Shown piece after piece: positions 43,626 through 52,938 of a stretch of DNA of 64,000 bases (positions are counted from its first letter, which is position 1; each line of letters starts with the position of its first letter). The DNA lies in assembly GCF_000327505.1 (NCBI RefSeq), contig NC_019942.1, positions 1,302,001-1,366,000 on the forward strand, written 5' to 3'. The notes under the pieces were generated by a model. That model had not been told where the DNA came from. It ran no database searches and was given only the letters and a program-made list of their open reading frames with translations. Both the position numbers and the translations under genes were made by a program. This stretch comes from Aciduliprofundum sp. MAR08-339 (lineage in GTDB: Archaea; Thermoplasmatota; Thermoplasmata; Thermoplasmatales; Aciduliprofundaceae).

Positions 43626-44543
43626 TTACCCATTAAACCTGCGAACATAATAAACATGCCCCTGAAACTCTATTCTTTTTATCTTTTCTTCCCGTAAAAG
43701 TTTTTCAAGAACCTCACCAGATGCCCCATCCTTGGCCATGAGGTGAATGACTGCATCCTCACGCATGGGATGCACTGAGGTGATGCTCAGAATATCTTCC
43801 TCAAAATCACCGGTTGCCGCAAATTCACTGCCCTCATATCCTATGAGGTATTCAACCCCATCCACATTGCTGGAAAATATATGATACGCCTCTGCAACCA
43901 CTTCCTCACTGGCCGGTTTGACCCATGGCTCCGCAGGAGGTCTTGTGGGTATGGCAATGTAGGCAATATCCGGGTTCAGTGTCTTCAAAAAAGAACCTAT
44001 CTTCTCAAGTTCCTCGGAATAATCCAATCCCGAAATAAGCATCGTCTCTGTTACAATTTTTCCATTGAATTTCTTTCTGAAATCAACAAGACCTTGAAGA
44101 ATCTCTTCAATTCTCAGGGATTTGTGAGGCCTGTCCACCCTGCGCCAGAATTCCTCACTCACAGCATCAACCTTGAAAGATATATAATCAAAATTCAACA
44201 GATCCTCTTGCACATCCTCTCTCCATATAAGGGAGGAGTTGGTGAGTATTGCAAGGGGATAGGAAAAATCCTCGAGCATTTTGGCCAGTTTACCCAAATT
44301 CAAATCCAGGGTGGGCTCTCCATCTGGCACCATTGTTATGTAGTCCAATTCTTCACCCACTCTCCTTTCAACCTCCCGGTATATTTTTTCTGGATCATAG
44401 AACATTCGGCGCTCAACACTCATTCTCAAAGTTCGTCCAATCTGGCAGTAGGTGCAGGCGTAGGTGCATACCTTGTAGGGTATATTGTTTATCCCCAGAC
44501 TCCTGCCAAGACGTCTCGAAGGCACGGGACCAAATACAAGCAT
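43626..44543 (-). CDS. Radical SAM protein (COG0731-like)
   Basis: A 305-residue radical SAM protein with cluster motif C26-TYA-C30-TY-C33 and an N-terminal FGPVPSRRLGRSLG motif. The GEPTL block (MVPDGEPTLD) contacts SAM. After about residue 240 comes a small winged-helix-like domain (AKDGASGEVLEKLLREEKIKRIEF). The family contains metal-cofactor and unknown enzymes; the reaction is not known here. It stands alone, only 30 bases upstream of the TATA region of rpl44e on the same strand. Confidence 0.85.
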   Translation of the reverse strand: MLVFGPVPSRRLGRSLGINNIPYKVCTYACTYCQIGRTLRMSVERRMFYDPEKIYREVERRVGEELDYITMVPDGEPTLDLNLGKLAKMLEDFSYPLAILTNSSLIWREDVQEDLLNFDYISFKVDAVSEEFWRRVDRPHKSLRIEEILQGLVDFRKKFNGKIVTETMLISGLDYSEELEKIGSFLKTLNPDIAYIAIPTRPPAEPWVKPASEEVVAEAYHIFSSNVDGVEYLIGYEGSEFAATGDFEEDILSITSVHPMREDAVIHLMAKDGASGEVLEKLLREEKIKRIEFQGHVYYVRRFNG

Positions 44544-44622
44544 ATTTAGGCATGCCTAACGAAGTTAATAAACTTGCTGAAACCTTTAAATCCCTGGCAC
44601 ATATTCCAATTAGGGTGATTTA

Positions 44623-45597
44623 ATGAGATACAAGGATGCCGGTGTGGATATAGACATGGAGGCAAAGTTTATAGGAACCCTGGTGGAGCAGTTGAAGTTT
44701 CGCAGGGGAATAATGAAAAATTTAAAAAAGCATTTCACAGGCCTCGTGAGTTTTGGAGATTACTATATAGCCATGAACACCGATGGGGTTGGCACCAAGG
44801 TGCTGATTGCAAATGAGTTGAAAAGATGGGATACGATTGGAATCGATTGCATTGCGATGAATGTAAATGATACCATCACCGTGGGGGCTGAACCCATAGC
44901 ATTTGTGGATTACCTTGCCATAGGCAGGTACGATTTGGATATGGCTAGGCAGATCGGAATCGGGTTGAACAGGGGTGCGCAGTTGGCCAACGTTGAAATT
45001 GTGGGTGGGGAAACTGCCACAGTGCCAGAGATTGTAAACGGGCTTGACCTTTCAGGAACGAGCATAGGTGTAGTGAAAAAAGATGCGCTCATCACGGGAG
45101 AGGATATAAAAAATGGAGACTTGATATTCGGAATTCCAAGTAGCGGGATACATTCCAACGGACTAACCCTTGCAAGAAAGGTGCTGGACCTGCAGGAGAA
45201 ATTCGGAACTGGAACTATTGGAGATGAACTGCTCACACCCACAAGAATATACGTTAGAGAGGTGGTGGAGCTCCTCAAAAGATGCCGGCCCCATGGACTG
45301 GTTCACATAACGGGAGGGGGATTGAAAAATTTCATGAGGCTCAAGAGAATGAAATACGTGATTGATGCCCCAATGAAACCCCAGAAGATATTCGGGCTAA
45401 TAATGGAGATGGCAAGCGTTGATTACGAGGAGATGTACAGAACCTACAATATGGGAATGGGTTTCGCCATAATAGCACCTGAAGATTGTGAGGAGTACGT
45501 GAAAAAGCACATAAGGGATGCAAGGGTAGTGGGATATGTTGAGGAGGGGGCAGAGATTGTGATCCCCCAGTTGAAGATAAGGTACACAGATTATTGA
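44623..45597 (+). CDS. purM: Phosphoribosylformylglycinamidine cyclo-ligase (AIR synthetase)
   Basis: Closes the imidazole ring of purines using ATP. The 324 residues have the family start MRYKDAGVDID, NTDGVGTKVL, GIDCIAMNVND (ATP/metal), GGETATVPE, SGIHSNGLTLAR and HITGGGLKN. GGTGAT lies three bases before ATG 44623, with a TTTAAAT box at 44585-44591. The 3' end overlaps the convergent regulator by seven bases. Confidence 0.97.
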   Translation: MRYKDAGVDIDMEAKFIGTLVEQLKFRRGIMKNLKKHFTGLVSFGDYYIAMNTDGVGTKVLIANELKRWDTIGIDCIAMNVNDTITVGAEPIAFVDYLAIGRYDLDMARQIGIGLNRGAQLANVEIVGGETATVPEIVNGLDLSGTSIGVVKKDALITGEDIKNGDLIFGIPSSGIHSNGLTLARKVLDLQEKFGTGTIGDELLTPTRIYVREVVELLKRCRPHGLVHITGGGLKNFMRLKRMKYVIDAPMKPQKIFGLIMEMASVDYEEMYRTYNMGMGFAIIAPEDCEEYVKKHIRDARVVGYVEEGAEIVIPQLKIRYTDY

Positions 45598-46352
45598 ACG
45601 TCTTCAATGTTTCTCAAAACGTATTTTACATCCCTATCAGACAGCAATTTTACAGTGTAGGGCAGAAGTTCGTAGGATACAAAGAGCAGGGTGCTCAATC
45701 CCCGGAAATAGGCATCTATGGCAGCATACACCGCCCCAAATTCAAAATCCACATTTCCAATTTTTTCAAAGATGACATGCGGCACAACGCCGAACACTCC
45801 GATTTTTTTGTCTTTGTTTCCTTCCACAAGGGCTTTTACTCTCTTAACATCTATTTTTCTGCTGCCTCCCTCTGAAATGGGTGGCATAACGAACACCTCT
45901 ATCTCTCCGTACTCAATGTCCATAATACCCTGAAGGTCTTTAATTCCAACATCCTCTCCCGGTTCGGCATCCATTATAGCCACACCATTGGATGGGGAAT
46001 CTCTCTTATACGCGTAGATGTACCCATTCTCCATGAAAAGTCCAACTCTATCTCCTCTCCTTATACTCTCCCCCGCTATGGCCTCCGTTACCCTTATCTT
46101 CCCAATCAATTTCCCCACATCGTGAACGAAATCACCAATTTCCTCAAGGATTGCATATAAAAACTCCATTCCAGAGGGGGTTATCTTCCCGTTTTTTATA
46201 TAACCCTCCGATTCAAGGCTCTTCATATACTCTGAGACTCCCTGAACTGTTATACCCACATCATCCGCTATATCCTTTAATTTCCTGTTGCCCTTCAAAA
46301 TAGATAGAAGTACGAGCATCTTCGTTATTTTCCCCTTATCTCGGAGAATCAT
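45591..46352 (-). CDS. Winged helix-turn-helix regulator with an uncharacterised C-terminal domain
   Basis: A 253-residue protein. Residues 1-70 form a winged helix (LVLLSILKGNRKLKDIADDVGITVQGVSEYMKSLE, EGYIKNGKITPSGMEFL). The rest is an unrecognised domain with repeated small-residue strands (VGLFMENGYIYAY, IDVKRVKALVEG, GVFGVVPHVIFEKIG, FEFGAVYAAIDAYFRGL) that could bind a ligand. Homologues in archaea are described only as regulators. It is transcribed from a 50-base spacer shared with the membrane protein at 46403, which it may control. Confidence 0.8.
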   Translation of the reverse strand: MILRDKGKITKMLVLLSILKGNRKLKDIADDVGITVQGVSEYMKSLESEGYIKNGKITPSGMEFLYAILEEIGDFVHDVGKLIGKIRVTEAIAGESIRRGDRVGLFMENGYIYAYKRDSPSNGVAIMDAEPGEDVGIKDLQGIMDIEYGEIEVFVMPPISEGGSRKIDVKRVKALVEGNKDKKIGVFGVVPHVIFEKIGNVDFEFGAVYAAIDAYFRGLSTLLFVSYELLPYTVKLLSDRDVKYVLRNIEDVQ

Positions 46353-46402
46353 AGGGTAGGATAAAAGTGAAAGTTTATATTTTTATCTCCTATTCCCTCT
46401 TG
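46353..46402. promoter_or_regulatory. Compact bidirectional promoter with one central TATA element
   Basis: The only AT-rich core is the TTTATATTT region at 46375-46383, about 25 bases from the ATG on each side (46352 minus, 46403 plus). A single near-symmetrical TATA element therefore seems to serve both divergent genes. Confidence 0.5.
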
Positions 46403-46882
46403 ATGAAAAAATTGCTACTGTTTGTGGCTGCTGCAGTTCTGCTCACTGTCAAATACATAGAGATGATCGGTCTGATGGCCAAATACAACGTTGCAATAAT
46501 TGTAATCTCTCTGACAATTATTGCATCCCTAATAATTTTAGCCATGGCATTAAAATTCCTTGACAAAAAATGGAAAATGTCCACAGCCATAATCGCAATT
46601 TTAGGGCTCGTATTTGCAGTGCTATGGTACCCCTACAACAACGCTTGGATACATTTCTCATGGAATTTCCTCGTATTCACTTCCCTCTTTCTCGCATTTT
46701 ACAGAATGGCACATTACGAAATAAAGAAGTTCCCCGCGTTCAGCTATTCGTTCATGCTCATTTACCTCCTCACAGAAAGCATATCCATGTGGAGAGGAGA
46801 CACGTACGCTCCGTTCTTTCTAGTTTACCTGACCATAATAGTTCCAATGTACCTTGCGGGAATAGAAAAAATAAGAGAATGA
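46403..46882 (+). CDS. Uncharacterised polytopic membrane protein
   Basis: A 159-residue protein made almost wholly of five transmembrane helices (about 3-22, 30-54, 62-85, 90-106, 118-155), ending in a short basic tail. There is no family match. I chose ATG 46403 (MKKLLLF) as the leaderless start 25 bases after the central TATA element; an upstream in-frame start at 46367 would lie before that element. It ends one base before the ribonucleotide reductase gene, which is convergent. Confidence 0.75.
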   Translation: MKKLLLFVAAAVLLTVKYIEMIGLMAKYNVAIIVISLTIIASLIILAMALKFLDKKWKMSTAIIAILGLVFAVLWYPYNNAWIHFSWNFLVFTSLFLAFYRMAHYEIKKFPAFSYSFMLIYLLTESISMWRGDTYAPFFLVYLTIIVPMYLAGIEKIRE

Positions 46883-46883
46883 A

Positions 46884-49229
46884 TCAGTTGTCGCACTTGC
46901 CCGTGGGGCAGGCAGGATCAAAGGTGCTATCTACCTTCAGGTACTTCTCATCAATCTTCACATTGAAGGTCAGATCCATCAGGGGGCTTTCCTCCTTCTT
47001 TTCATCCTTTACCTCCTGCTTTGTACCCTTCGTACCCCTGTAAATCACCTGTACACTCTTACTCCCATCTCTGTAAATTGTTATTCCCTTGCATCCCAGT
47101 TTCCAGGCGAGAATATAGGTTTCCTCAACATCCCCTGTGGTCGCCTCATGCCTCAAATTGACGGTCTTGCTGACGGCATTATCCACATACTTCTGGAAGG
47201 CAGCCTGCATCTTCACATGCCACTCTGGACTGACATCATGGGCTGTGCGGAACAGCCTCTTTATCTCCTCAGGAATGTGAAGATGCTGAACGCTTCCTGT
47301 TTCGGCTACCTTGCGCATCAATTCCTCGCTGTATATGCCTGCTTTCTTGGTGATTTCCTCAAATAGGGGATTTACCTCAAGAAGTTCTTGACCATCGAGA
47401 ACACGGCGAATGAATGCTATGGCAAATAAAGGCTCTATGCTTGATGAAGTGCCTGCGATTATGCTTATGGTGCCCGTTGGTGCTATCGTGGTCGTGGTCG
47501 CGTTCCTTATTCTTATGCCCCTCTTCCACCACTCGCTCCCCTCCCACGCAGGAAACACTCCTCTCTTCTCCGCAAGTTTCATGCTCGCCCTGTGCGATTC
47601 GTCGTTTATGAATTTCATTACCTTCTCGGCCAGTTCTATGGCCTCCTCGCTATCGTACGGTATCCCTAACTTGATCAGCATCTCTGCCCAGCCCATTACG
47701 CCCAAGCCTATTTTCCTGGACTTTCTTGTCATCTCTGTTACCTGCGGCAACGGATAGTTGTTAGCATCTATCACATTGTCCATAAAGTGCACGGCGATGT
47801 GAACAACATCCCTAAGTTCATCCCACTTCACCTTCCCATTCTCAACGAAGAGCGATAGATTTATTGAGCCCAGATTGCAGGATTCGTAGGGCAATAGGGG
47901 TTGCTCTCCGCACGGATTCGTGCTCTCTATCTCGCCCAGATGCTTCACCGGATGCTTCCTGTTTATCTCGTCTATGAATATTATTCCCGGATCTCCTGTC
48001 TTCCAAGCCTGCGTCACTATTAAATCCCATACCTGCCTCGCCCTTATCCTCTTAACCTCCTCCCCCGTCCTTGGATTTCTCAATGCATAATCCTCATCGT
48101 TGAGCAACGCTTCCATGAATTCATCCGTTATCGCCACGCTTATGTTGAAGTTACTCAGCACCCTGTTCTCGCTGTCCTTCGATGTGATGAAATCCAAAAT
48201 GTCCGGATGATGCACGCTCAGCACTCCCATGTTCGCGCCCCTTCTCTTTCCTCCCTGCTTTATTACATCAGTCGCCACATCAAATACACGCATGAAACTT
48301 AAGGGCCCTGAGGCCACACCCATTGTGCTCGCCACTATGTCCCCCTTGGGCCTCAATCGTGAGAATGAGAATCCAGTTCCTCCCCCGCTCTTGTGAATCA
48401 TGGCCGCATATTTGACCGCGTCAAATATGCCCTCTATGCTGTCAGGCACAGGAAGAACAAAGCACGCGCTTAACTGCCCTAACTTCGTGTTCGCGTTCAT
48501 TAACGTGGGAGAGTTTGGCATATACATCCGTCTCTCCATAATCTCCGCAAACTTCCGCTTTGTATTCTCAATCTTATCCCATCTTTCTTCAAGAGCTTCC
48601 ATGACATATGAGAACGGAACCTTCATATGTCCCTCTCTGGACAAATTTTGATAGGCTCTCTTCATCATCTTGAACTCCCACACACTCAAAAATTCAGGCA
48701 TTTCATTCATATCAACCTCTCTAACTTCCTGATTTCCATCCATATCGTAGATGTCTGGCTCGTAGAATATGTCCACAAGGGCGAGATATCTGGCCGCACG
48801 CTCAAACATCTGCCTTGGAGTCTCAATAACGTTGCCCTCCTCATCTTTGAGAAGGTACCTTGCCTCAAGAACCTTTACGGCATTTACCGTGAGTTTGAGA
48901 TCATCTTCAACGCCCATAACCTTCTTGGCCTGTCTCAACTTTCTTCTTTCTTCCCTGTAAAGAATATAGGCCTTGGCCACGTGAATATAACCTTCAAGCA
49001 TAAGGGTCTCTTCTACAATATCCTGTATCTCCTCAACACCCACACTCTCCTTGCCCAATGAGAGAATCTTATCAACTACCCTCATGGTAACCCTATGTGC
49101 ATCCTCCTCGCTGTATCTCCCAACAGACTCCATTGCCTTCCAGATCGCTTTGAATATCTTGCCCTCGCTAAAGTCAACTATCCTTCCATCCCTTTTTACA
49201 ACCTGCATCAACTCACCCTCTTCTGACAT
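46884..49229 (-). CDS. nrdJ: Adenosylcobalamin-dependent ribonucleotide reductase (class II)
   Basis: Makes deoxynucleotides with a B12-derived radical. The 781 residues begin with an ATP-cone (about 8-95, [26 protein letters not shown]) for allosteric control. The catalytic barrel carries the [11 protein letters not shown] cysteine (about 253), [18 protein letters not shown] (about 437-454) and [17 protein letters not shown]. The C-terminal redox pair is C774 and C779 (CPTGKC). There is no intein. A second ATG at 49208 is preceded by GAGGGTGAG and could be the true start. A TATA-like TTTAAAT is at about 49272-49278. Confidence 0.95.
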   Translation of the reverse strand: MSEEGELMQVVKRDGRIVDFSEGKIFKAIWKAMESVGRYSEEDAHRVTMRVVDKILSLGKESVGVEEIQDIVEETLMLEGYIHVAKAYILYREERRKLRQAKKVMGVEDDLKLTVNAVKVLEARYLLKDEEGNVIETPRQMFERAARYLALVDIFYEPDIYDMDGNQEVREVDMNEMPEFLSVWEFKMMKRAYQNLSREGHMKVPFSYVMEALEERWDKIENTKRKFAEIMERRMYMPNSPTLMNANTKLGQLSACFVLPVPDSIEGIFDAVKYAAMIHKSGGGTGFSFSRLRPKGDIVASTMGVASGPLSFMRVFDVATDVIKQGGKRRGANMGVLSVHHPDILDFITSKDSENRVLSNFNISVAITDEFMEALLNDEDYALRNPRTGEEVKRIRARQVWDLIVTQAWKTGDPGIIFIDEINRKHPVKHLGEIESTNPCGEQPLLPYESCNLGSINLSLFVENGKVKWDELRDVVHIAVHFMDNVIDANNYPLPQVTEMTRKSRKIGLGVMGWAEMLIKLGIPYDSEEAIELAEKVMKFINDESHRASMKLAEKRGVFPAWEGSEWWKRGIRIRNATTTTIAPTGTISIIAGTSSSIEPLFAIAFIRRVLDGQELLEVNPLFEEITKKAGIYSEELMRKVAETGSVQHLHIPEEIKRLFRTAHDVSPEWHVKMQAAFQKYVDNAVSKTVNLRHEATTGDVEETYILAWKLGCKGITIYRDGSKSVQVIYRGTKGTKQEVKDEKKEESPLMDLTFNVKIDEKYLKVDSTFDPACPTGKCDN

Positions 49230-49351
49230 ACTTCTTTTTATTTCGCGGGTAAGTTAACCATACACCTGTGCATTTAAATTCTTTTTTTAGACGAACTTTC
49301 ATGCACAAGAGTTCATACTTATGGTAAAAATGTTGGTAAAAAAGATGTTAA
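49230..49351. promoter_or_regulatory. Spacer with the nrdJ promoter
   Basis: 122 AT-rich bases. The TTTAAAT element near 49272-49278 could direct nrdJ. Two copies of a TGGTAAAAA-type motif lie at about 49321-49340. I looked for a cobalamin riboswitch and saw no B12-box-like structure. Confidence 0.4.
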
Positions 49352-50068
49352 TTAAATTGATCTAAATGCTCTCCTGTACTCATCTATGTTGCCTATATCA
49401 AGCCAGATCCCATCAAATACATAGCCGTACACAGGCTCCCTTCCAACAAGCCAGGACACAAAATATCCAGGACTGTCGGGGTTGTTTTTATCGTTGAGAT
49501 ACTCTTTTAATTTATCAAAAATGTAACCAGGAAAGGCATAGCATGCCGTGGCAACAAGGGTGCTCCCGGGATTTGATGGCTTTTCAACGAATTTTGTTAT
49601 TTTGTTACCCTCATCGATGCTCACCACGCCGTATCTGGTTGCCTTGCTGAGATCCTTTACATCGTAAAGTGCAATAACTGGAGCGTGTTTCTCTCTGTAA
49701 AATTCAAGAAATTTCGTTAGGGATAGATCAAAATAATTATCCCCTGCAACTATCAGATACTCATCAATCCCATATTTATCCATGGCATATTTTATACCCG
49801 CAATTGCACCGAACTTTTCCTCCTCACTCCTTGTTGGCTCTATGAGAAGATCAATATCCTCATCCCTGCATCCCATCCAGTATCTGAATTCCCTCTCATA
49901 ATAAGCATTTGTTGATACTATTATTTCCTTGATTCCCGCATCCCTTATCTTGTCCACAATCCAGTCAATCATTAACCTGTCACCAACAGGGAGCAATGGC
50001 TTTGCGATGAAATCCGTGATGGGAGCAAGTCTTCTCGCAAATCCACCTGCAAGTATGAGTGCCTTCAT
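49352..50068 (-). CDS. Sugar-phosphate nucleotidyltransferase
   Basis: A 238-residue enzyme that joins a sugar 1-phosphate to a nucleotide, probably glucose 1-phosphate with dTTP or UTP. Seen motifs are LILAGGFARRLAPITDFIAKPLLPVG (nucleotide loop and lysine), VAGDNYF (metal aspartate), FVEKPS and DIGNIDEYRRA. It is shorter than RfbA-type enzymes (about 290) and lacks an acyltransferase or CBS tail. It supplies activated sugar for a glycan, but no glycosyltransferase is near. It is 18 bases after purB, so the two may be co-transcribed. Confidence 0.9.
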   Translation of the reverse strand: MKALILAGGFARRLAPITDFIAKPLLPVGDRLMIDWIVDKIRDAGIKEIIVSTNAYYEREFRYWMGCRDEDIDLLIEPTRSEEEKFGAIAGIKYAMDKYGIDEYLIVAGDNYFDLSLTKFLEFYREKHAPVIALYDVKDLSKATRYGVVSIDEGNKITKFVEKPSNPGSTLVATACYAFPGYIFDKLKEYLNDKNNPDSPGYFVSWLVGREPVYGYVFDGIWLDIGNIDEYRRAFRSI

Positions 50069-50086
50069 AGGAAGGAAATGTGCTCA

Positions 50087-51406
50087 TCAAATTTTAGATT
50101 TTTTATCAAGCACTCCGTCTATTATCTCATCGCTCACTCCTACATAATTTAAAGGATCCAGAATCCCATCAATCCTGTCCTTCAGGAGGGGGCCTACCTC
50201 CGGATCTCTCAGCAGATTCTCACGAAAAACACCGGGCATCATTGAGATTCGCCTGAGCCTTTCGTGGGCCTCCTGTCTATCCCAGCCTTTCTCAACAAGA
50301 TAAATTATGACAGCTTCAGCCATTATCTCCTCATGGGCCCTGATGTTTTCCAGCATCCTATCCTCGTTCACCTTCAAATTACCGAAAAGTTTTGCAGATT
50401 TCACCAGTATGTCATGGGTGAGGACGCATACGTGGGGTATAATGAACCTCTCGGCAGAAGAATTTGTAAGGTCCCTTTCATGCCAGAGAATTGAACTTTC
50501 GTACTGGGGGATCATAAATCCCCGAATTACCCTTGCCAAACCGCATATATTTTCAGCGGTTATGGGGTTCCTCTTGTGGGCCATTGTACTTGAGCCAACC
50601 TGCTTGTCGTAGCGAAACTCCTCCTCAACCTCACCTATCTCTGGCCTCTGCAAGTTTCTTATCTCGGTTGCGAATTTTTCAAGAGATGTGGCCAAGCCGG
50701 CCAGGAAGGATACAAACTCAAAATACCTGTCTCTGCCTACGATCTGCGTGGGAGCCTCCTCGTATCCAAGTCCAAGGTAATCCATAACATACTTCTGTAT
50801 CTCAAGCGCTTTTTTTCCAAATGCAGCACCCGTTCCAACAGCTCCCATCATCTTTCCAACAAGTATTCTCTTTTTTATCTCCTTAAGCCTCTCATGATGT
50901 CTCAAAATCTCAGCCAAGAACACGGCCATTTTCAATCCAAAGGTGACGGGTACGGCCGCCTGCCCATGGGTCCTGCCGAGCATAACCGTGTGCCTGTAAC
51001 TATCGGCAAGCGTGGCCAATATATCCTCAAAATTCCTGAGAGCATCTTCAAGATACACGAGAAACTCCTTGATCTGAAGTGCGGTGGCAGTATCTATTAT
51101 ATCGTTGCTTGTTGCCCCCAGATGTATGTACTTACCACACTCACCGCATACCTCCGCATAGGCACGGACCATTGCCATAACATCGTGTCTGATTTCATCC
51201 TCTATCTCCTTAACCCTTTCAATCTTAACATCATCTATTTTGCCACTCACAATATCCGCACACTCCTCCGGCACGTTGCCAAAATGGGCATGGGCTCTCA
51301 CCAGAGCTGCTTCCACCATAAGCATGTACCGGAGTTTTGATTCCTCGGAAAATATGCGCTTAACTTCAGGTGTTCCGTATCTGTATTCCAAGGGACAAAT
51401 TGACAT
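50087..51406 (-). CDS. purB: Adenylosuccinate lyase
   Basis: Cleaves SAICAR and adenylosuccinate in purine synthesis. The 439 residues show HLGATSNDIIDTA (active-site region), LGRTHGQAAVPVTFG and the signature GSSTMAHKRNPI. The start fits the family (MSICPLEYRYGTPEVKRIF). It is divergent from the coiled-coil gene at 51487 with an 80-base spacer. Confidence 0.97.
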   Translation of the reverse strand: MSICPLEYRYGTPEVKRIFSEESKLRYMLMVEAALVRAHAHFGNVPEECADIVSGKIDDVKIERVKEIEDEIRHDVMAMVRAYAEVCGECGKYIHLGATSNDIIDTATALQIKEFLVYLEDALRNFEDILATLADSYRHTVMLGRTHGQAAVPVTFGLKMAVFLAEILRHHERLKEIKKRILVGKMMGAVGTGAAFGKKALEIQKYVMDYLGLGYEEAPTQIVGRDRYFEFVSFLAGLATSLEKFATEIRNLQRPEIGEVEEEFRYDKQVGSSTMAHKRNPITAENICGLARVIRGFMIPQYESSILWHERDLTNSSAERFIIPHVCVLTHDILVKSAKLFGNLKVNEDRMLENIRAHEEIMAEAVIIYLVEKGWDRQEAHERLRRISMMPGVFRENLLRDPEVGPLLKDRIDGILDPLNYVGVSDEIIDGVLDKKSKI

Positions 51407-51486
51407 AAGTGAGCATGCCTTTGTCTCTATTAATTATTTCCCGAAAATTTTATTTAGAGCCAGGAGCATATCTAATCGGTGTATTT

Positions 51487-52077
51487 ATGGGAAGGGTTAA
51501 GAAGAAAAAAGGGGCGCCAAAACCCTACGAACTACCTTCAATATTTGATGAAGAGCATGAGGAGGTGTCCTCATACAAGGATATAGAGGCGGAGGATCAT
51601 ATTGAGGCTCTTAAAGAGAAGGATAAAATGGAGAGGTTCAGGGAGGCTTCAAAACTAAGAAAAAGGGCAGCAGAATACGAAAGAAGGGCTTCCATTTACC
51701 ATCAGAAGTACAAGGCCGAGATGGAAAAGGTGGCAAGGTACCAGGCCGAGAAGGCAAAGTACAAGGAGAGGGAGCAAGAGATACGGGAAAAAATAAAACT
51801 TCTAAAGAGAAAGATTGCCGATTATCAAGAAGCGCTGAACTCGGCCACATCCCTCAAAAAGAGGGAGAGTTTGAGAGCGAAAATAGCCAGAGTACAGACA
51901 AAAATCTCCACCCTGAACTCAAAAATAAGCTCTCTGAAGGAGAAGCAAGCAGAGTATGTGAAGAGAATGAGTGCCCATAAGGCCAAGGCCGCGGAATATT
52001 ACCAGAGAAGCAAGAGCTATGAACACGAGGCCCTCATGTTCAAAAAAACGGCAGAATCTCTGGAGAGGGGAGAATGA
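51487..52077 (+). CDS. Long charged coiled-coil protein of unknown function
   Basis: A 196-residue protein. The N-terminus is basic (MGRVKKKKGAPKPYEL), then about residues 35-190 form a continuous heptad-rich coiled coil with many Ala, Lys and Glu (EKDKMERFREASKL; KIARVQTKISTLNSKISSLK). No catalytic motif or membrane helix is visible. It is the first gene of a three-gene unit, overlapping the next by four bases (ATGA). I chose ATG 51487; a longer frame from 51409 runs into the purB promoter region. It may be a scaffold or a structural partner of the two membrane proteins that follow. Confidence 0.75.
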   Translation: MGRVKKKKGAPKPYELPSIFDEEHEEVSSYKDIEAEDHIEALKEKDKMERFREASKLRKRAAEYERRASIYHQKYKAEMEKVARYQAEKAKYKEREQEIREKIKLLKRKIADYQEALNSATSLKKRESLRAKIARVQTKISTLNSKISSLKEKQAEYVKRMSAHKAKAAEYYQRSKSYEHEALMFKKTAESLERGE

Positions 52078-52385
52078 TAAACGGTGCACAGATAATTCTG
52101 GCTTCATCTTCCCTTCCATTCATAGCCTACGGTGCGTTTCTTATTCATGGAGGAGAGAAGGTGGAGGGGGCATACAGCATAATTGGAGGGATATACACCT
52201 TCATTGCAATAATAATGATTCCACAGGGTTTCCCAGGAGCATACGTGTTTCCCGTATCCATTGCTCTTTCCGGAATAGGAGGGTTCCATGGTTATGCAGT
52301 ATCAAGAAAAAAGATGAAACTTGCAAAGGGAATACTCCTAATTTCCATTGCAGTAGGCATTCTCCTCATGCAGGAGGTGCTCTGA
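52074..52385 (+). CDS. Small membrane protein, second gene of the three-gene unit
   Basis: A 103-residue protein with three or four hydrophobic segments (about 5-24, 30-48, 55-72, 82-100) separated by short polar turns (HGGEKVEG, SRKKMKLAKG). There is no recognised family. The start overlaps the coiled-coil gene (ATGA), and GGAGAGGGGAGA precedes the ATG. The stop abuts the next ATG. It is likely to be a membrane partner of its neighbours. Confidence 0.75.
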   Translation: MINGAQIILASSSLPFIAYGAFLIHGGEKVEGAYSIIGGIYTFIAIIMIPQGFPGAYVFPVSIALSGIGGFHGYAVSRKKMKLAKGILLISIAVGILLMQEVL

Positions 52386-52826
52386 ATGAATGTGAAGAAG
52401 ATCATAGCAGGGGTTCTCACATACATTGTTATATTCGCAATATATCTGGCATTTTTTTCATATCCTGTGACCCCTGCACACGTATCCCACATGGGCTATA
52501 TTGATGTTGAGACAAAGAATTTGAATAAACTTCCACAGGGCGTTTACAAGGTGTACGTTAGAGGCTCTATCACCCCCGCAATAGTTGTTATCGCCACCAT
52601 CAGAACTCCCTACGTGCCGTCAAGCAGTTACAGTTACTCCCTAAAGTACACCAAGGGCATTGCGGAAAATGAGATAAAGAAAAGGTATCATGTGAACATA
52701 CTCCTGGTTTACAAGGGAGAGAAGAAGGTTGAGATTCAAAACCACGAGGTTGTGATGGAGCTATATGACGTGCACCTGAACTACACTTCCTCAGTTCCTC
52801 ACTGCCTTCACTCAAACCAAAGATAA
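52386..52826 (+). CDS. Membrane-anchored extracytoplasmic protein, third gene of the unit
   Basis: A 146-residue protein with one N-terminal hydrophobic helix (about 6-26) that could be an uncleaved signal anchor. The rest is a beta-rich extracytoplasmic domain (GYIDVETKNLNKLPQGVYKVYVRG, VVIATIRTPYVPSSSYSYSLKY, KVEIQNHEVVMELYDVHLNY). The last ten residues (SSVPHCLHSNQR) look less regular than the rest; the gene may have lost its original 3' end (see the neighbouring fragment). Confidence 0.7.
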   Translation: MNVKKIIAGVLTYIVIFAIYLAFFSYPVTPAHVSHMGYIDVETKNLNKLPQGVYKVYVRGSITPAIVVIATIRTPYVPSSSYSYSLKYTKGIAENEIKKRYHVNILLVYKGEKKVEIQNHEVVMELYDVHLNYTSSVPHCLHSNQR

Positions 52827-52938
52827 TACAGCTCACCATAGGTGCATACTTCTGCCAGGAGAAATTCGAATAAATAATCGTTGCGTACGCATATCCACCG
52901 GAATTTGCTTCCGATTTCAACGGAGTGCTATCTTCAAT
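52827..52938. other. Spacer that may hold a fragment of an inactivated gene
   Basis: 112 bases with no intact gene. The minus strand reads open across it and into the end of the preceding gene, with protein-like residues in the first part (STPLKSEANSGGYAYA and IIYSNFSWQKYAPMVSC), then loses that character. It could be a remnant of an old gene or rearrangement; chance cannot be excluded. Confidence 0.25.

Noticed and set aside
49230-49351. Cobalamin riboswitch before the B12-dependent ribonucleotide reductase
   Set aside because: The spacer is too short and AT-rich and shows no B12-box-like sequence or stable hairpin by eye.
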